Shown one piece after another: positions 1-10,812 of a stretch of 64,000 nucleotides of DNA. Every line of letters begins with the position of its first letter. Position 1 is the stretch's first letter. The notes beneath the pieces were generated by a model. That model ran no database searches. It was not told where the DNA came from and was given only the letters and a program-made list of their open reading frames with translations. The position numbers and the translations under genes are program-made. Source of the stretch: WJMB01 sp964581465 (lineage in GTDB: Bacteria > RBG-13-66-14); contig CAZOOP010000005.1 in NCBI GenBank assembly GCA_964581465.1, positions 1 to 64,000 of the forward strand. Reading direction: 5' to 3'.

Positions 1-104
1 ATCATTCGGCAAAGCCTCGTATCAGCAGCATTCTTCGAGGTGGGGTGGTGTTTCGGGTTGGAGTTGGCTGGTCCGAGGTCGTGTGTATGGTCGTGTGTGA
101 TGCC
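1..104 (+). repeat. R3 element, right end only
   Basis: This is the right-hand end of an R3 element cut by the window edge. It matches the last hundred bases of the full copies at 38596-38950 and 48371-48736, sharing the block around GTTTCGGGTTGGAGTTGGCT and the GTGTGATGCC terminus. No coding capacity is visible. Confidence 0.6.
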
Positions 105-145
105 CTGCATCATTATCAGGCGATAAGGCCGCGCACGATAGTGTC

Positions 146-237
146 GGGATCAAAGCCGGACACACCCATACAGCGATATCCGCTCGGTGAACCTCTCAAT
201 ATCGGCCCGGTCTTGTCCAAGTCTGTTCCGTGATGCC
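146..237 (+). repeat. R4 repeat, copy 1
   Basis: A 92-bp block starting GGGATCAAAGC and ending TTCCGTGATGCC. It is clearly related to 36502-36594, with shared segments CAGCGA and GCTCGGTGAACC. The terminal bases resemble the R1 terminus in reverse (GGCATCAnGGAAC), so R4 may be a subfamily of R1. The rest of 1-346 holds no convincing gene. Confidence 0.55.
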
Positions 238-346
238 CCGTCGGATTGTGGGTGAGAGGTTTGCAAGCGACCGGGAAGATATTCCCGGCCCCGCAGACAG
301 CGTGGTTCAACGCATAGGTCTTGGGTAATCACCCGCGTCCACCCGG

Positions 347-1567
<1,221 letters not shown>

Positions 1568-1730
1568 TCCGCCTCCAGTGTGACTGCGTTTTCGACGACA
1601 CCCCGATTCTACCACAGCGACACCGCCGCCGCCGTGCTCTCAGTAGTTACGCAGCGGCGCCGTCGGGTGTTCCAGCCCGCGGTGCACCCAACGATCCCGA
1701 AGCCCCCGCTTGTTGCGGAACGGGCGATAG

Positions 1731-1775
1731 TTGCTTAGCTCCGCCAAGCTGGTTATAATAAAGCTGCGGTATAAT
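1731..1775 (+). promoter_or_regulatory. Candidate sigma-70 promoter for the 1885 gene
   Basis: TTGCTT (1731-1736) is followed after exactly 17 bp by TATAAT (1754-1759). A second TATAAT lies at 1770-1775. Transcription would start near 1766, giving a leader of about 120 nt before the ATG at 1885. The rest of the 1568-1884 gap shows nothing else recognisable. Confidence 0.5.
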
Positions 1776-1884
1776 GGACCGCTCCGCCGGACCAACCATT
1801 CCTCCCGGTTTGGTCGGCGAACAACCCGCCCGGGAAAGACATCGAGAACACGCTCAACTATAAACAAAGAGAACTGAGTGCCTT

Positions 1885-2796
1885 ATGGCTAAACAGCGGG
1901 TTATTCTCTTCAGCGCCCTGATGACGGTCATCTTGGCCGCCCTGGTGTTGCTGGTGGTTTTCGGCGAGATCTTCCAGTGCCAGCGAACACCGGTAGTCGA
2001 AAAACCGGCCCCGCCGACCGTCGGCAGCTACGTCGTCACCCGCGGCGGATCCAGGGCGATCCTCCACACCGCCGAGGAGGAAATCGAACTGCCGCCGGGC
2101 AGCCTGCTTGAGGTTCTAGCCGCCGGTGACGAGAATCTGGAGGTCCGTCTGCCCGCCGACGACACCCGGGGCAGACTGACCTGGTTCTCCGATGGACGCA
2201 GCCTGGTGCGAGCCGCCGATCCCGCCCTGATCGATCTGCCGGCCAACTCCGATTACAGCGCCCTGGAGGCCCTGATGCTGGCCGAGCCCCTGGGCGAGGG
2301 CTGGCAGTCCGACGCCTACCCCTACGCCCTGGCCTCGGGTCCCGAGCCCAGCGCCGGTCGACACCGCGAGTGGGAGATCGCCTATTACTCGCCGGCCCTG
2401 CACCGCTGCTACAAGGTAGTCCTCACCGCCGGCGTACGGCCGTTGACCATGGAGGTCTCGCCGCCCGAAGGCTCCGGCGACGACCACAATTCCTGGCCCC
2501 TGGGCGCGGCGCGCAACGAACTCGTCGGCGTAGGCGTCGATTCCTCCACCGCAGTCGAGACGGCCCTGGCCAACGACGACCGCCCCGAGCTCGAACTGGA
2601 GCGCTGGAGGCTCGAGCGCATCTACCTGGTCAACCAGGACGATACCGAGGGCACCGGCGAACCCTACCGCGGCAAGCCGACCTACCGCGTCTTCCTGCGC
2701 CTGGCCGCTCCGATGAACGAGGACGAGGACCGCGAGTTCACCGATCTGGTCATCGACGCCGCCGACGGCTCCTTCATCACCCGTCTGGAAGGTTAA
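1885..2796 (+). CDS. Membrane-anchored protein of unknown function
   Basis: A 303-aa protein I do not recognise. A single hydrophobic segment at residues 6-26 (RVILFSALMTVILAALVLLV) anchors it, and the rest is predicted outside the cytoplasm. The central part has a short beta-rich stretch (about 45-105). The C-terminal 80 residues (a helix-like ELVGVGVDSSTAVETALAND, then strands ending VIDAADGSFITRLEG) resemble a PepSY-type fold, a domain often found in secreted or envelope-associated proteins. That likeness rests on pattern only. It is preceded by a good promoter and followed 67 nt later by a small membrane protein, so the two are probably co-transcribed. Confidence 0.8.
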   Translation: MAKQRVILFSALMTVILAALVLLVVFGEIFQCQRTPVVEKPAPPTVGSYVVTRGGSRAILHTAEEEIELPPGSLLEVLAAGDENLEVRLPADDTRGRLTWFSDGRSLVRAADPALIDLPANSDYSALEALMLAEPLGEGWQSDAYPYALASGPEPSAGRHREWEIAYYSPALHRCYKVVLTAGVRPLTMEVSPPEGSGDDHNSWPLGAARNELVGVGVDSSTAVETALANDDRPELELERWRLERIYLVNQDDTEGTGEPYRGKPTYRVFLRLAAPMNEDEDREFTDLVIDAADGSFITRLEG

Positions 2797-2863
2797 GAGT
2801 CACCGCCGCCGCTCTCAACGTTGTTCATCTGGTAAACCGAACCACCACCCGAAAACAACTTCC

Positions 2864-3238
2864 ATGCCTGACTCCAAAGAGCCCGCCGGCTGGCGCAAGC
2901 CCTGGTTGATCGGCATCTATATGGGCGTTCTGCTGGGCGTCTTCCAGGTGCTGCCGATGATCACCGAGGGCGGCGTTTCCACCTTCCAGCTCCTGGCCTT
3001 CTTCGGCCACCGCCTGGCGGTCTGCTTCGTCATCGGCTCGGCTCCGCTGTGGCGCTACGGCGTCAGCCAGGGCGCCCTGCTGGCCCTGGTCCTCGATACA
3101 CCCGTGGCGATTCTCGTCCAGATACCCTTCTGGTACTTCTTCCTCTTCGCCCTGGTCGGCGGCGGCCTGACCGGTTACATCGTCGGCCGCTTCCGCATCG
3201 GCGGCGGCCTGGACGATCCCGACGGCCACCGGGGATAG
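2864..3238 (+). CDS. Small integral membrane protein, unknown
   Basis: A 124-aa hydrophobic protein with about four transmembrane segments (roughly residues 14-31, 42-60, 66-84 and 87-108) and short charged ends. No family is recognised. It lies 67 nt after the 1885 gene and 61 nt before prs in the same direction, so a three-gene transcript is plausible. The reading frame is continuous with codon use like its neighbours, and GC-rich third positions support it as real. Confidence 0.7.
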   Translation: MPDSKEPAGWRKPWLIGIYMGVLLGVFQVLPMITEGGVSTFQLLAFFGHRLAVCFVIGSAPLWRYGVSQGALLALVLDTPVAILVQIPFWYFFLFALVGGGLTGYIVGRFRIGGGLDDPDGHRG

Positions 3239-3299
3239 ACGCCCACCCAGCTCCGGCGGAGGACGCCCGGCGCTCCCCCGCCCAACGACGAGGGATTCC

Positions 3300-4244
<945 letters not shown>

Positions 4245-4435
4245 CCCGGCGACCTTCGCCGAACCGCCCTACGGCCGATCACGCGCTGAAACGCTCGCGC
4301 GGAGGCGTTGGCACGTTTCTTGCAGCGGGGCGGGGTGCGGTTCTCGGTCCGCCGCCCCGTGTCTCCGCAAGAAACGTGCCAACGCCGGCTCCGGCAGGAG
4401 GTCGCCGCGCGGAGGCTCCGGCGAAGGTCGCCGGG
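4245..4435. repeat. Palindromic sigma-54-box element, copy 1
   Basis: A 191-bp nested palindrome starting at the base after the prs stop. The inner arms (4304-4323 and 4367-4386) are perfect 20-bp inverted repeats of GGCGTTGGCACGTTTCTTGC. Each arm contains TTGGCAC-N5-TTGC with GG and GC exactly 12 bp apart, as in sigma-54 promoters, on opposite strands and facing inwards. The outer arms CCCGGCGACCTTCGCC (4245-4260) and its complement (4420-4435) are 16 bp and perfect. The core is 83 bp, as in copy 2. No T-run follows, so it is not a standard intrinsic terminator. Confidence 0.75.
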
Positions 4436-4486
4436 CGGCCGGCTGACCGTTGGCTGATCGACGGGCGTTTTGTCCCAGGAGAAACC

Positions 4487-5434
4487 ATGCAGGAAGTACG
4501 AGGTTTAGCGGTTTTCACCGTGGTCATACTCGGCCTGACCGTTGGCATCTCGGCCCTGGGCGGCTGTGACGACGACATCGACCTGGCGGCGGCCTGGGTG
4601 GCGGTGGAGCCGCCCGACGGTTCGGCGACGGGTCTGCGCGCCATTGACTATGCTATGGGTGTGGGCTATCTGGTCGGCGACGCCGGTCAGGCCTGGCGTT
4701 ACGATGGCGAGGACTGGCGACCGATCCACAGCGGCACGGGCGTCGAGTTCACCGGCGCGGCGGTGCGCAGCGACGGCGCGGCCTGGGTTTGCGGCGCTGA
4801 CGCCGCCGGCGACGGCCGCCTGTTCGAGCACGCCCCCGGCGACGGCTGGAACGAGGTGCTTCTGCAGGATGCGGCCTTCCTGGCCGCCGTGGCGGTCAAC
4901 GAAACGGACCGGGCGATCGCCGCCGGCTCCCGGGGTCAGGTCTGGATCAACAACGGCGACGGTTGGACCCTGCACACCGATCAGGGCGATTACCTCTGGC
5001 GAGCGGCCGACGTGTCCGCCGACGGAGCCTATCTCGTCGTCGGCGCCGACGCCGCCGGCGATGGCGCCTTGCTGTGGTTCGACGGCGTAGACAACCACTT
5101 CGTCGACGTCGGTGGGGAGCGGTTGGAGGGCTGTGTGCTGGTCGACGGTGAAACCGGCTGGGTCGTCGGCGACGACGGCGGCCTGTTCCGCTTCGACTCC
5201 GGCGCGCTACAGAGCGAGGACGAAGAGGTCGCCGCCCTGCGCGGGATGGATCTGTTCCCGGGCTCGACCGACTCGGGCTGGGCCTGCGGGCTTGGCGGAG
5301 TCCTGTTCAGCTTCGACGCCGACGGCTTGGCCGCCGCCGACTCGCCGACGACGGAGAACGTGCAGGACCTGGTGTTGATCGACGATGAAGAGGGCTGGGC
5401 GGCGGCGGAGACCCACCTGCTCCATTATCGCTGA
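4487..5434 (+). CDS. Lipoprotein with Ycf48-like beta-propeller repeats
   Basis: A 315-aa predicted lipoprotein. The start at 4487 is preferred over an in-frame upstream ATG inside the palindromic element because AGGAGA sits 6 nt before it and a lipoprotein signal follows (lipobox LGGC, Cys27). The mature part carries about five or six repeats with the pattern GxxWVCGADAAGDGRLFEH or GWVVGDDGGLFRFDS. This is the BNR/Ycf48-type blade signature, suggesting a beta-propeller facing the periplasm or surface. A specific function cannot be read. The next gene starts 11 nt downstream, so the two are likely co-transcribed. Confidence 0.8.
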   Translation: MQEVRGLAVFTVVILGLTVGISALGGCDDDIDLAAAWVAVEPPDGSATGLRAIDYAMGVGYLVGDAGQAWRYDGEDWRPIHSGTGVEFTGAAVRSDGAAWVCGADAAGDGRLFEHAPGDGWNEVLLQDAAFLAAVAVNETDRAIAAGSRGQVWINNGDGWTLHTDQGDYLWRAADVSADGAYLVVGADAAGDGALLWFDGVDNHFVDVGGERLEGCVLVDGETGWVVGDDGGLFRFDSGALQSEDEEVAALRGMDLFPGSTDSGWACGLGGVLFSFDADGLAAADSPTTENVQDLVLIDDEEGWAAAETHLLHYR

Positions 5435-5444
5435 GGCCGGCCGA

Positions 5445-7166
5445 ATGAGCGTAAAGACCCGTAACAACAACGCGTTGATCATCGAGATCGATCACCCGGC
5501 GATGACCACCTGGCCTCCGGCGACGGAGGTAGTCCGTTTGCACGAGCTGGCCGGGGAAGCCGATGGAACCTTGCGCGCCCTCGAGCGCCGGCTGCGCGGC
5601 CGCCGCTACCATCGCATCTACCTGGTCAGCTTCCGGCGCGGAGATATCCCACGCCGGCTGCGCCTGATCGCCCTGGCCCACGCCGCCGAGGTCTGGCACG
5701 TCAACAACACCACCGGACCCAGCCGGTTGACCAAGAACTCCCTGCCCTGGTACCCACCGCCGCTGAGTCGAGCCCTGGCGCGACGCACGGCGCGTTTGTT
5801 CTGTGCGGGATTGGAGTCGCTCACCTATCGCGAAACCGACCTGCCGGGAACCGGTATTCTCTACCTGGCCGGCTCCTACGCCCCGGCGGTGGGCGGTATC
5901 GAGACCTGGATGCGCAACGCGGCCGAGGGTTTGGCCGAGAGCGGTCTGCGGGTGCGCGTTCTCGACCGCTATCGCTTCGGCTGGCGCGAATTCGACGCCG
6001 CCAGCCCCGTCCCCGTACTGCGCTACTTCGCCGGTCGACGTGAGAACCCGCGCCAGTTGCGAATCCTGGCCCGCCGAGCCGTCGAGTCCGCCGCCCTGCT
6101 GCCCGGTAGCAAGCCCGCCCCCCGGGTATTGAAAACCATCGAGGGCTTCCTGGGCTCGCTTTCCATTCACTTCCTCAGCGACTTCCTCTCCCTGTTCAGC
6201 ACCGCCTGCCGGGCCATCACCGCCGCGAATCCGTCGACCATCCACGTCGGCTTCGGTCTGCCGACCTCCCAGGTCGCCTGGCTGCTCAGCGCCATCGGCG
6301 GCTGGCCCTATCTTGTTTACGCCCACGGCACCGAGAACCTGAGCTGGGGCCGTAACAAACTCCTGGCGCCCTACTTCCGGGCCAGCCTGGGCGAGGCGAC
6401 GCGCATGGTGCCCAACGCCGCCTATGCAGCCGAGCTCTGCGCCGAATATCACCAGACACCCCGGGAGCGGCTGGCGGTGATCCACCCCGGTGTGGATTTC
6501 GCCCGCTTCGGCTCCCCGGTGCCCGAGGAAAAGCTCGACGAGTTGCGGAGGCGCTACGAGCTGCCCGCCGAGGCCCCCCTGCTCTACATCGTCGGGCGGG
6601 TGGTGCCGCGCAAGGGCTTCGATATGCTGGCCCAGGCCCTGCCCCGCGTCCTCGCCGAGCACCCGGACGTTCACCTGCTCATCGGCGGCTCCGGCGAGTA
6701 CCTGCCCACGGTCCGAGGCCTGGTGGAGGAAGAGGGCGTCGGCGAACGGGTGCGCTTCCTGGGCCGGGTGGGCGACGAGGAGATGACGGCGCACTACCGC
6801 CTGGCCGACCTGTTCTGCATGCCCAGCCGGGACGAGCCGCCGGGCCGGGCCGAGGGCTTCGGCATCGTCTACATCGAGGCCGGCGCCGCCGGAACACCCT
6901 CCCTGGGCTCGACGATGGGTGGGGTGCCCGACGCCGTGCGTGACGGTGAGACGGGGCTGCTGGCCGACCCACGCGACCCCGCCGACATCGCCGCCAAGAT
7001 CAACCGTCTGCTGGGCGACCGCGGCCTGCTGGCCCGGATGGGCGCCGCGGCCCGGGAGTGGGCCGCTGAGCTGGATTGGTCGAAGGTGGTCGAACGAACC
7101 GGTAAGCTGGACGAGGAGCTGCGTCGCGAGCCCGAGGCAACGGGCTGGCACCCGCCAGGTGATTGA
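5445..7166 (+). CDS. Glycosyltransferase, GT4 type, with N-terminal extension
   Basis: A 573-aa cytoplasmic glycosyltransferase. The GT-B fold begins near residue 137 with ILYLAGSYAPAVGGIETW, the usual acceptor-side N-terminus of GT4 enzymes. The nucleotide-sugar half carries GRVVPRKGFDMLAQALP and the retaining EX7E motif (EGFGIVYIE). It probably transfers a sugar from an activated donor to a cell-surface glycan or lipid. The first 135 residues are an extra alpha/beta region (HRIYLVSFRRGDIPRRLRLI; WHVNNTTG) that could be a second, degenerate Rossmann domain. The start at 5445 lies 11 nt after the preceding lipoprotein gene. Confidence 0.88.
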   Translation: MSVKTRNNNALIIEIDHPAMTTWPPATEVVRLHELAGEADGTLRALERRLRGRRYHRIYLVSFRRGDIPRRLRLIALAHAAEVWHVNNTTGPSRLTKNSLPWYPPPLSRALARRTARLFCAGLESLTYRETDLPGTGILYLAGSYAPAVGGIETWMRNAAEGLAESGLRVRVLDRYRFGWREFDAASPVPVLRYFAGRRENPRQLRILARRAVESAALLPGSKPAPRVLKTIEGFLGSLSIHFLSDFLSLFSTACRAITAANPSTIHVGFGLPTSQVAWLLSAIGGWPYLVYAHGTENLSWGRNKLLAPYFRASLGEATRMVPNAAYAAELCAEYHQTPRERLAVIHPGVDFARFGSPVPEEKLDELRRRYELPAEAPLLYIVGRVVPRKGFDMLAQALPRVLAEHPDVHLLIGGSGEYLPTVRGLVEEEGVGERVRFLGRVGDEEMTAHYRLADLFCMPSRDEPPGRAEGFGIVYIEAGAAGTPSLGSTMGGVPDAVRDGETGLLADPRDPADIAAKINRLLGDRGLLARMGAAAREWAAELDWSKVVERTGKLDEELRREPEATGWHPPGD

Positions 7167-7169
7167 CGT

Positions 7170-7231
7170 GATCGACCGTTCATGACGAACTCATCAAACG
7201 GGGCGGGGTCGTTGGACCCCGCCCTGCAGTA
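7170..7231 (+). terminator. Repeated sequence ending in a terminator-like hairpin, copy 1
   Basis: A 62-bp block starting GATCGACCGTTCATGACGAA and ending in a GC-rich hairpin, GGGCGGGGTC with GACCCCGCCC. A near-identical block lies at 10727-10788. It directly follows the glycosyltransferase stop, so it can act as its terminator, but no strong T-run follows. Confidence 0.5.
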
Positions 7232-7276
7232 GAGCGGCGGACCGCGGAGGGTCCAACCTGCGTTACAAACCCAGAA

Positions 7277-7597
7277 GGCATCATGGAACGCGCTCGGACC
7301 AAATCAGGCTGATGGGGAGCGGCTTGCCGGGCCGTTCTTGACTTCCCGGAAATGCACGTTTTTGACCAAGCATTCATTTATCTTACTCTTATTAGCTGTT
7401 ATTACGACACTTAGGAGTCAGCGGCAATCTGCTGTCAGGGTATAAACAAGTCCGCTGATATCTGGGATCGCTAAAAACTAGGTCCGTGATAGCCGCCACT
7501 TTATGACTATCCGTCCCTTTTCAGGCATCTGACGATCATCACCTCAATTATCAATAGAATACAATCACAATCAGGCCAGATCAGGGTACACGATCCC
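7277..7597 (+). mobile_element. R1 MITE-like element, copy 1
   Basis: A 321-bp non-coding element. The left end GGCATCATGGAACGCGCTCG and the right end GGGTACACGATCCC are imperfect inverted repeats of each other when compared with other copies. Flanks ACCCAGAA (7269-7276) and ACCCAGCA (7598-7605) match at 7 of 8 positions, as expected for an 8-bp target duplication. This is the best preserved R1 insertion in the window. Confidence 0.75.
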
Positions 7598-7667
7598 ACC
7601 CAGCATTGCGCCTTCACAAAAATGCAGGGTTGGGAATTCAACTACAACCGTGTAGGTGAAACAAACT

Positions 7668-7699
7668 GCGGGGTCGGGGAATCAGTCCCACGACCCCGC
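7668..7699 (-). terminator. Hairpin downstream of the gingipain-like gene
   Basis: GCGGGGTCG (7668-7676) pairs with CGACCCCGC (7691-7699). It lies 31 bp after the stop of the minus-strand gene at 7730 and is followed on that strand by a T-rich stretch. An outer inverted repeat AATGCAGGG/CCCTGCATT surrounds it. Confidence 0.55.
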
Positions 7700-7729
7700 C
7701 CTGCATTTATCCCATCGATCAAGCGCCCG

Positions 7730-10585
7730 CTACCTGCTGATTACGAACCGTCTTGTGTCGCTGGCGGTGTTAGTGGCCAGGTGGGCCAGGTAGACGCCGG
7801 GCTGGTAGGCTGTGGTGTCGAGGATCAAGCTGTGGCGCCTCGGAGTGGGGTCAAGCTCGAGGGTCTCGACGATCCGTCCCGCCAGGTCATAGATCGTGAT
7901 ACTCGCATCGTTCACACCCGAGGGCAGTTCGAAGGCCAGGGTGATCGATTCGACCGCGGGATTGGGCCAGGGAACCTCCAGGGTTGGAACGCTCCGGGCC
8001 TCGGGGACGACCACAGCCTCCGTGGGTCCAAAACGCTTGACCCCGCCGTCGGTCGCGGTGACTTCCAGCCAGTAGTGGTATCCCCCGCCGGTCTCCACGT
8101 CCCGATCCAGCCAGCGGGTGGTCTCGCCCGGCAGCGCGCCGGAAAGAGCGACAGGGTCGTCCTCCCCGCGCAGAACACGGATTGAAGACGGCTCTTCGCC
8201 GTCAATCGACCAACTCAGCAGGACGCCCTCATCGGTCGACGCGGCGGCGAGCTCGACGGCGGTGATCCCGCTGGAGGGCTCGGCGGCGGCGGCGATCTGC
8301 AGGTCGTCGCCGTCGTACTGCTGCCAGGCCGTTGTCAGGCGTCCGTCGGCGGCGGCGCAGACGGCGGGCTCCCAGGCCGTGAGTCCATTGTCGGACAAGC
8401 GCTCCGGAGCCTCCCAGCCGCCGTCGTAATCGCAGAGGTAGGCGGAGCGCTCGGCGCCGTCGTCGGCCCAGAAGACGCAGACCACGCCGTCGACGCCCTC
8501 GGCCAGACCTGGTCGATGGGCGGCCAGACCGCCGTCGGTCAGGCGCTCGGGGGCCTGCCAGCCGCCGCCGGTGTCGCGGCTGACGTAGACGGCGGTGGTG
8601 TCGGCGTAAACATCCTCGAAGGCGCACCAGAGGACGCCGTCGGAGCTACGCAGCAGAACCGGGTGGGCGGGATTGGAACCCGTCCCGGGCAGGGCCTCGG
8701 CGACGCTCCAGCCCGAGCCGCCGTTATGGCGCAGGCGGATCTCGCAGGCGGTGTCGTCTCCGCGCCCCTGGTAGGCCAAGTGAACGCCGCCGCCGCCGTC
8801 GGGACACAGGCTGGGCTCGGCGGCTTCATCGGAGCCCACGGCGGATAGGTTTGTCCAGGAGCCCTGATTGGCGCTCGACATCAGATAGCAGCCGTCGCCG
8901 GTCCACTTCTGCCAGACCAGCCAGAGCTTGCCGCCGGAGTAACACAGCGCCGGGTAGAGATCGTAACCCTCGAGCTGACGAATCACCTGAGGGGTGGTCC
9001 AGCCGCCGCCGGAGTTCACCGAGTGCAGCAGGTCGTAGTCGTAGGTGTCGCCGTCGAAGCGGGAGAAGACGCAGTGCGTCTCGCCGTCGTGAACCTCCAG
9101 AGCCGGACCGTACTCCCAGTAGGTGGCGTTGTCCAGGGCCTGGGGCGCGCTCCAGTCACCGCCGAGCTCGCTGACGTAGATGCTCGAACGACCCTGCTCG
9201 GCGGAGACCCAGGCGCACCAGGCGCCGCCTTGTGTGCCCACCAGGGCGGGGGCCACATCGGAATGGACGCTCGTCGACACCGTGATCCAATCCTCGAAGT
9301 CGTCGCTGGGGGGGAGCGGGTTGCGGAAACCGTCCCGGCTCGGCTCCCGGGAGTCGCCGTGGGGCAGGAGCGTGGCGTCGCCCAGGATGTTTAGTCCATA
9401 GAACCAGTTCTTGTTGTAGTTGCTCATTCCGGGGTAAATGTTGCTTTGCGCCCAGTCCTCGTAGGCCTCACCGATGCACAACCCGCTGCCCAGGGGGGTG
9501 TAGAACTCGTCGTGGTTGAGCATCGAGCCGGTCTTGGCGCTGCCCAGGGAGACCAGGCCCGGGCCGTCGTGGAAGATGTACCAGTTGCCGATGTTATCGA
9601 ACTCGACGAAGCGGGTGCACGAGCAACTGAACAGGTTGACGAAGACGGCCTCGGGGGCCAGAGCCTCGATCTCGTAATTGTAAATGCTGCCCGCATAGCC
9701 CCCGGGCACCTTGAAGGTATGCCCCCAAGGCGAGGAGTGGCTCATCAGGTGAACGAACTCATAACCCTGAGTGTACTGGCCCAGCAGGTGGTCGGCGGTG
9801 GTGGTGCCGTCGGAGTTGAACGCTGTGACGTCGGCGTAGGCGTCGCCGAGGTCGTAGTCATAACCGGAGTAGGCCCAGTCGTCGTCGTTGTAGGCCAGGC
9901 CGCGATCGGGAACGCCCAACCCCGCCGTGCGGTACTGGTGGTTCTTGTTGAAGTAACTGCGCAGCAGATCGATCTCCAGGCCGAAGGTCTGCTCCCGGGC
10001 GCTGATCCGGCTGACCCACAGCTCGGGATCGATCGCCCCGGTGTGCGAGTCGAGGATGCCGTCGCCGTCGTTATCGGCCCAGACACCGTCGGTGTCCATG
10101 AAAAACAGGTCGCAGGGGAACTCCTCGTGGGTCGAATAACCCCAGTCCGGCTCGTCCATCTCGAACCAGGGCACGGGGATCTGCCCGACCAGCACCGCGC
10201 CGTCGGCCCCGGACCCGGCGATGACCTGCCGAACCACGCCTACGTCGCCGCCGGTGTAGAGTCGCTCGTCGATGGTCCAGCCCTCTGCCGCGAGGTCGGC
10301 GTACCAGGTGGTCAGCTCGGAGTCCAGGGCGGCGCTGAGCCGGTCTTCGACGATGATCAAGAGATCGCCGGCGGCGCGCTCCGGCGTTGCCCAGCTCCGG
10401 CTGGTCAGCGGGCTTTCAACCTCGGATCGTTCCGGGTTGGCCGACAGCCAGGCCGCATGGGGCAGCGGCTCGCGCCCCAGGGGATCGACCCAACAGGGGA
10501 TCGGCGGGGCGCCGTCGGCAGCGGCAAGGACCACCGTCAGGGTCAGCAGGATGAACAGGGCTGAATTGAAAAGCGGACGGCGCAT
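7730..10585 (-). CDS. Large secreted protein, gingipain-like N-terminus, T9SS-type tail
   Basis: A 951-aa secreted protein. The start at 10585 has GGGAG 5 nt upstream and is followed by a signal peptide (residues 1-25). Residues about 75-400 resemble the C25 (gingipain) fold. The candidate catalytic dyad is His283 (FVHLMSHSSPWGHTF) and Cys321 or Cys323 (VNLFSCSCTRFVEFDNIG). Residues about 430-760 hold repeats of the BNR/sialidase-like type (WSAPQAL, WQAPERLTD, WEAPERLSD). A fibronectin-like region follows. The last 80 residues (VPWPNPAVESITLAFELP ... YDLAGRIVETL ... GVYLAHLATN) match the type IX secretion C-terminal sorting pattern. It is probably exported and cell-surface attached. Protease activity is inferred. 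Confidence 0.82.
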   Translation of the reverse strand: MRRPLFNSALFILLTLTVVLAAADGAPPIPCWVDPLGREPLPHAAWLSANPERSEVESPLTSRSWATPERAAGDLLIIVEDRLSAALDSELTTWYADLAAEGWTIDERLYTGGDVGVVRQVIAGSGADGAVLVGQIPVPWFEMDEPDWGYSTHEEFPCDLFFMDTDGVWADNDGDGILDSHTGAIDPELWVSRISAREQTFGLEIDLLRSYFNKNHQYRTAGLGVPDRGLAYNDDDWAYSGYDYDLGDAYADVTAFNSDGTTTADHLLGQYTQGYEFVHLMSHSSPWGHTFKVPGGYAGSIYNYEIEALAPEAVFVNLFSCSCTRFVEFDNIGNWYIFHDGPGLVSLGSAKTGSMLNHDEFYTPLGSGLCIGEAYEDWAQSNIYPGMSNYNKNWFYGLNILGDATLLPHGDSREPSRDGFRNPLPPSDDFEDWITVSTSVHSDVAPALVGTQGGAWCAWVSAEQGRSSIYVSELGGDWSAPQALDNATYWEYGPALEVHDGETHCVFSRFDGDTYDYDLLHSVNSGGGWTTPQVIRQLEGYDLYPALCYSGGKLWLVWQKWTGDGCYLMSSANQGSWTNLSAVGSDEAAEPSLCPDGGGGVHLAYQGRGDDTACEIRLRHNGGSGWSVAEALPGTGSNPAHPVLLRSSDGVLWCAFEDVYADTTAVYVSRDTGGGWQAPERLTDGGLAAHRPGLAEGVDGVVCVFWADDGAERSAYLCDYDGGWEAPERLSDNGLTAWEPAVCAAADGRLTTAWQQYDGDDLQIAAAAEPSSGITAVELAAASTDEGVLLSWSIDGEEPSSIRVLRGEDDPVALSGALPGETTRWLDRDVETGGGYHYWLEVTATDGGVKRFGPTEAVVVPEARSVPTLEVPWPNPAVESITLAFELPSGVNDASITIYDLAGRIVETLELDPTPRRHSLILDTTAYQPGVYLAHLATNTASDTRRFVISR

Positions 10586-10726
10586 GGGGTCTCCCATCGG
10601 CGGGCGCTGGAATGCGGTGGCAAGTCGCTACGAGATATAGATTAAAAGACGCCGCCGGTCAATCCCGCTCCGTCGAGTGTGGGCTGGGAACCGGTCCCGC
10701 ACCCGGCCCGGCGGAGGGTAAACCAG

Positions 10727-10788
10727 GATCGACAGTTCATGACGAACCCATCAGACGGGCGGGGTCATTGGACCCCGCCCCGTGTCGA
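10727..10788 (-). terminator. Repeated sequence ending in a terminator-like hairpin, copy 2
   Basis: Nearly the same 62-bp block as 7170-7231, with the hairpin GGGCGGGGTC/GACCCCGCCC. It lies 3' of nagZ (minus strand) and 5' of the 7730-10585 gene, which is consistent with termination of nagZ. The hairpin itself is symmetric. Confidence 0.5.
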
Positions 10789-10812
10789 ATTCGAACCATC
10801 GATCGACTCCCG

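Noticed and set aside
4304..4386. Standard intrinsic terminator for prs
   Set aside because: The stem is long and perfect but there is no T-run on either strand, and the same sequence recurs at unrelated loci.
5307..7151. 614-codon open frame on the minus strand opposite the GT4 gene
   Set aside because: A high-GC shadow of the plus-strand glycosyltransferase; low-complexity composition, no domain, no ribosome site.
10780..10806. tRNA-like GTCGAATTCGAACC motif
   Set aside because: No cloverleaf can be drawn around it. I found no tRNA gene anywhere in the window.
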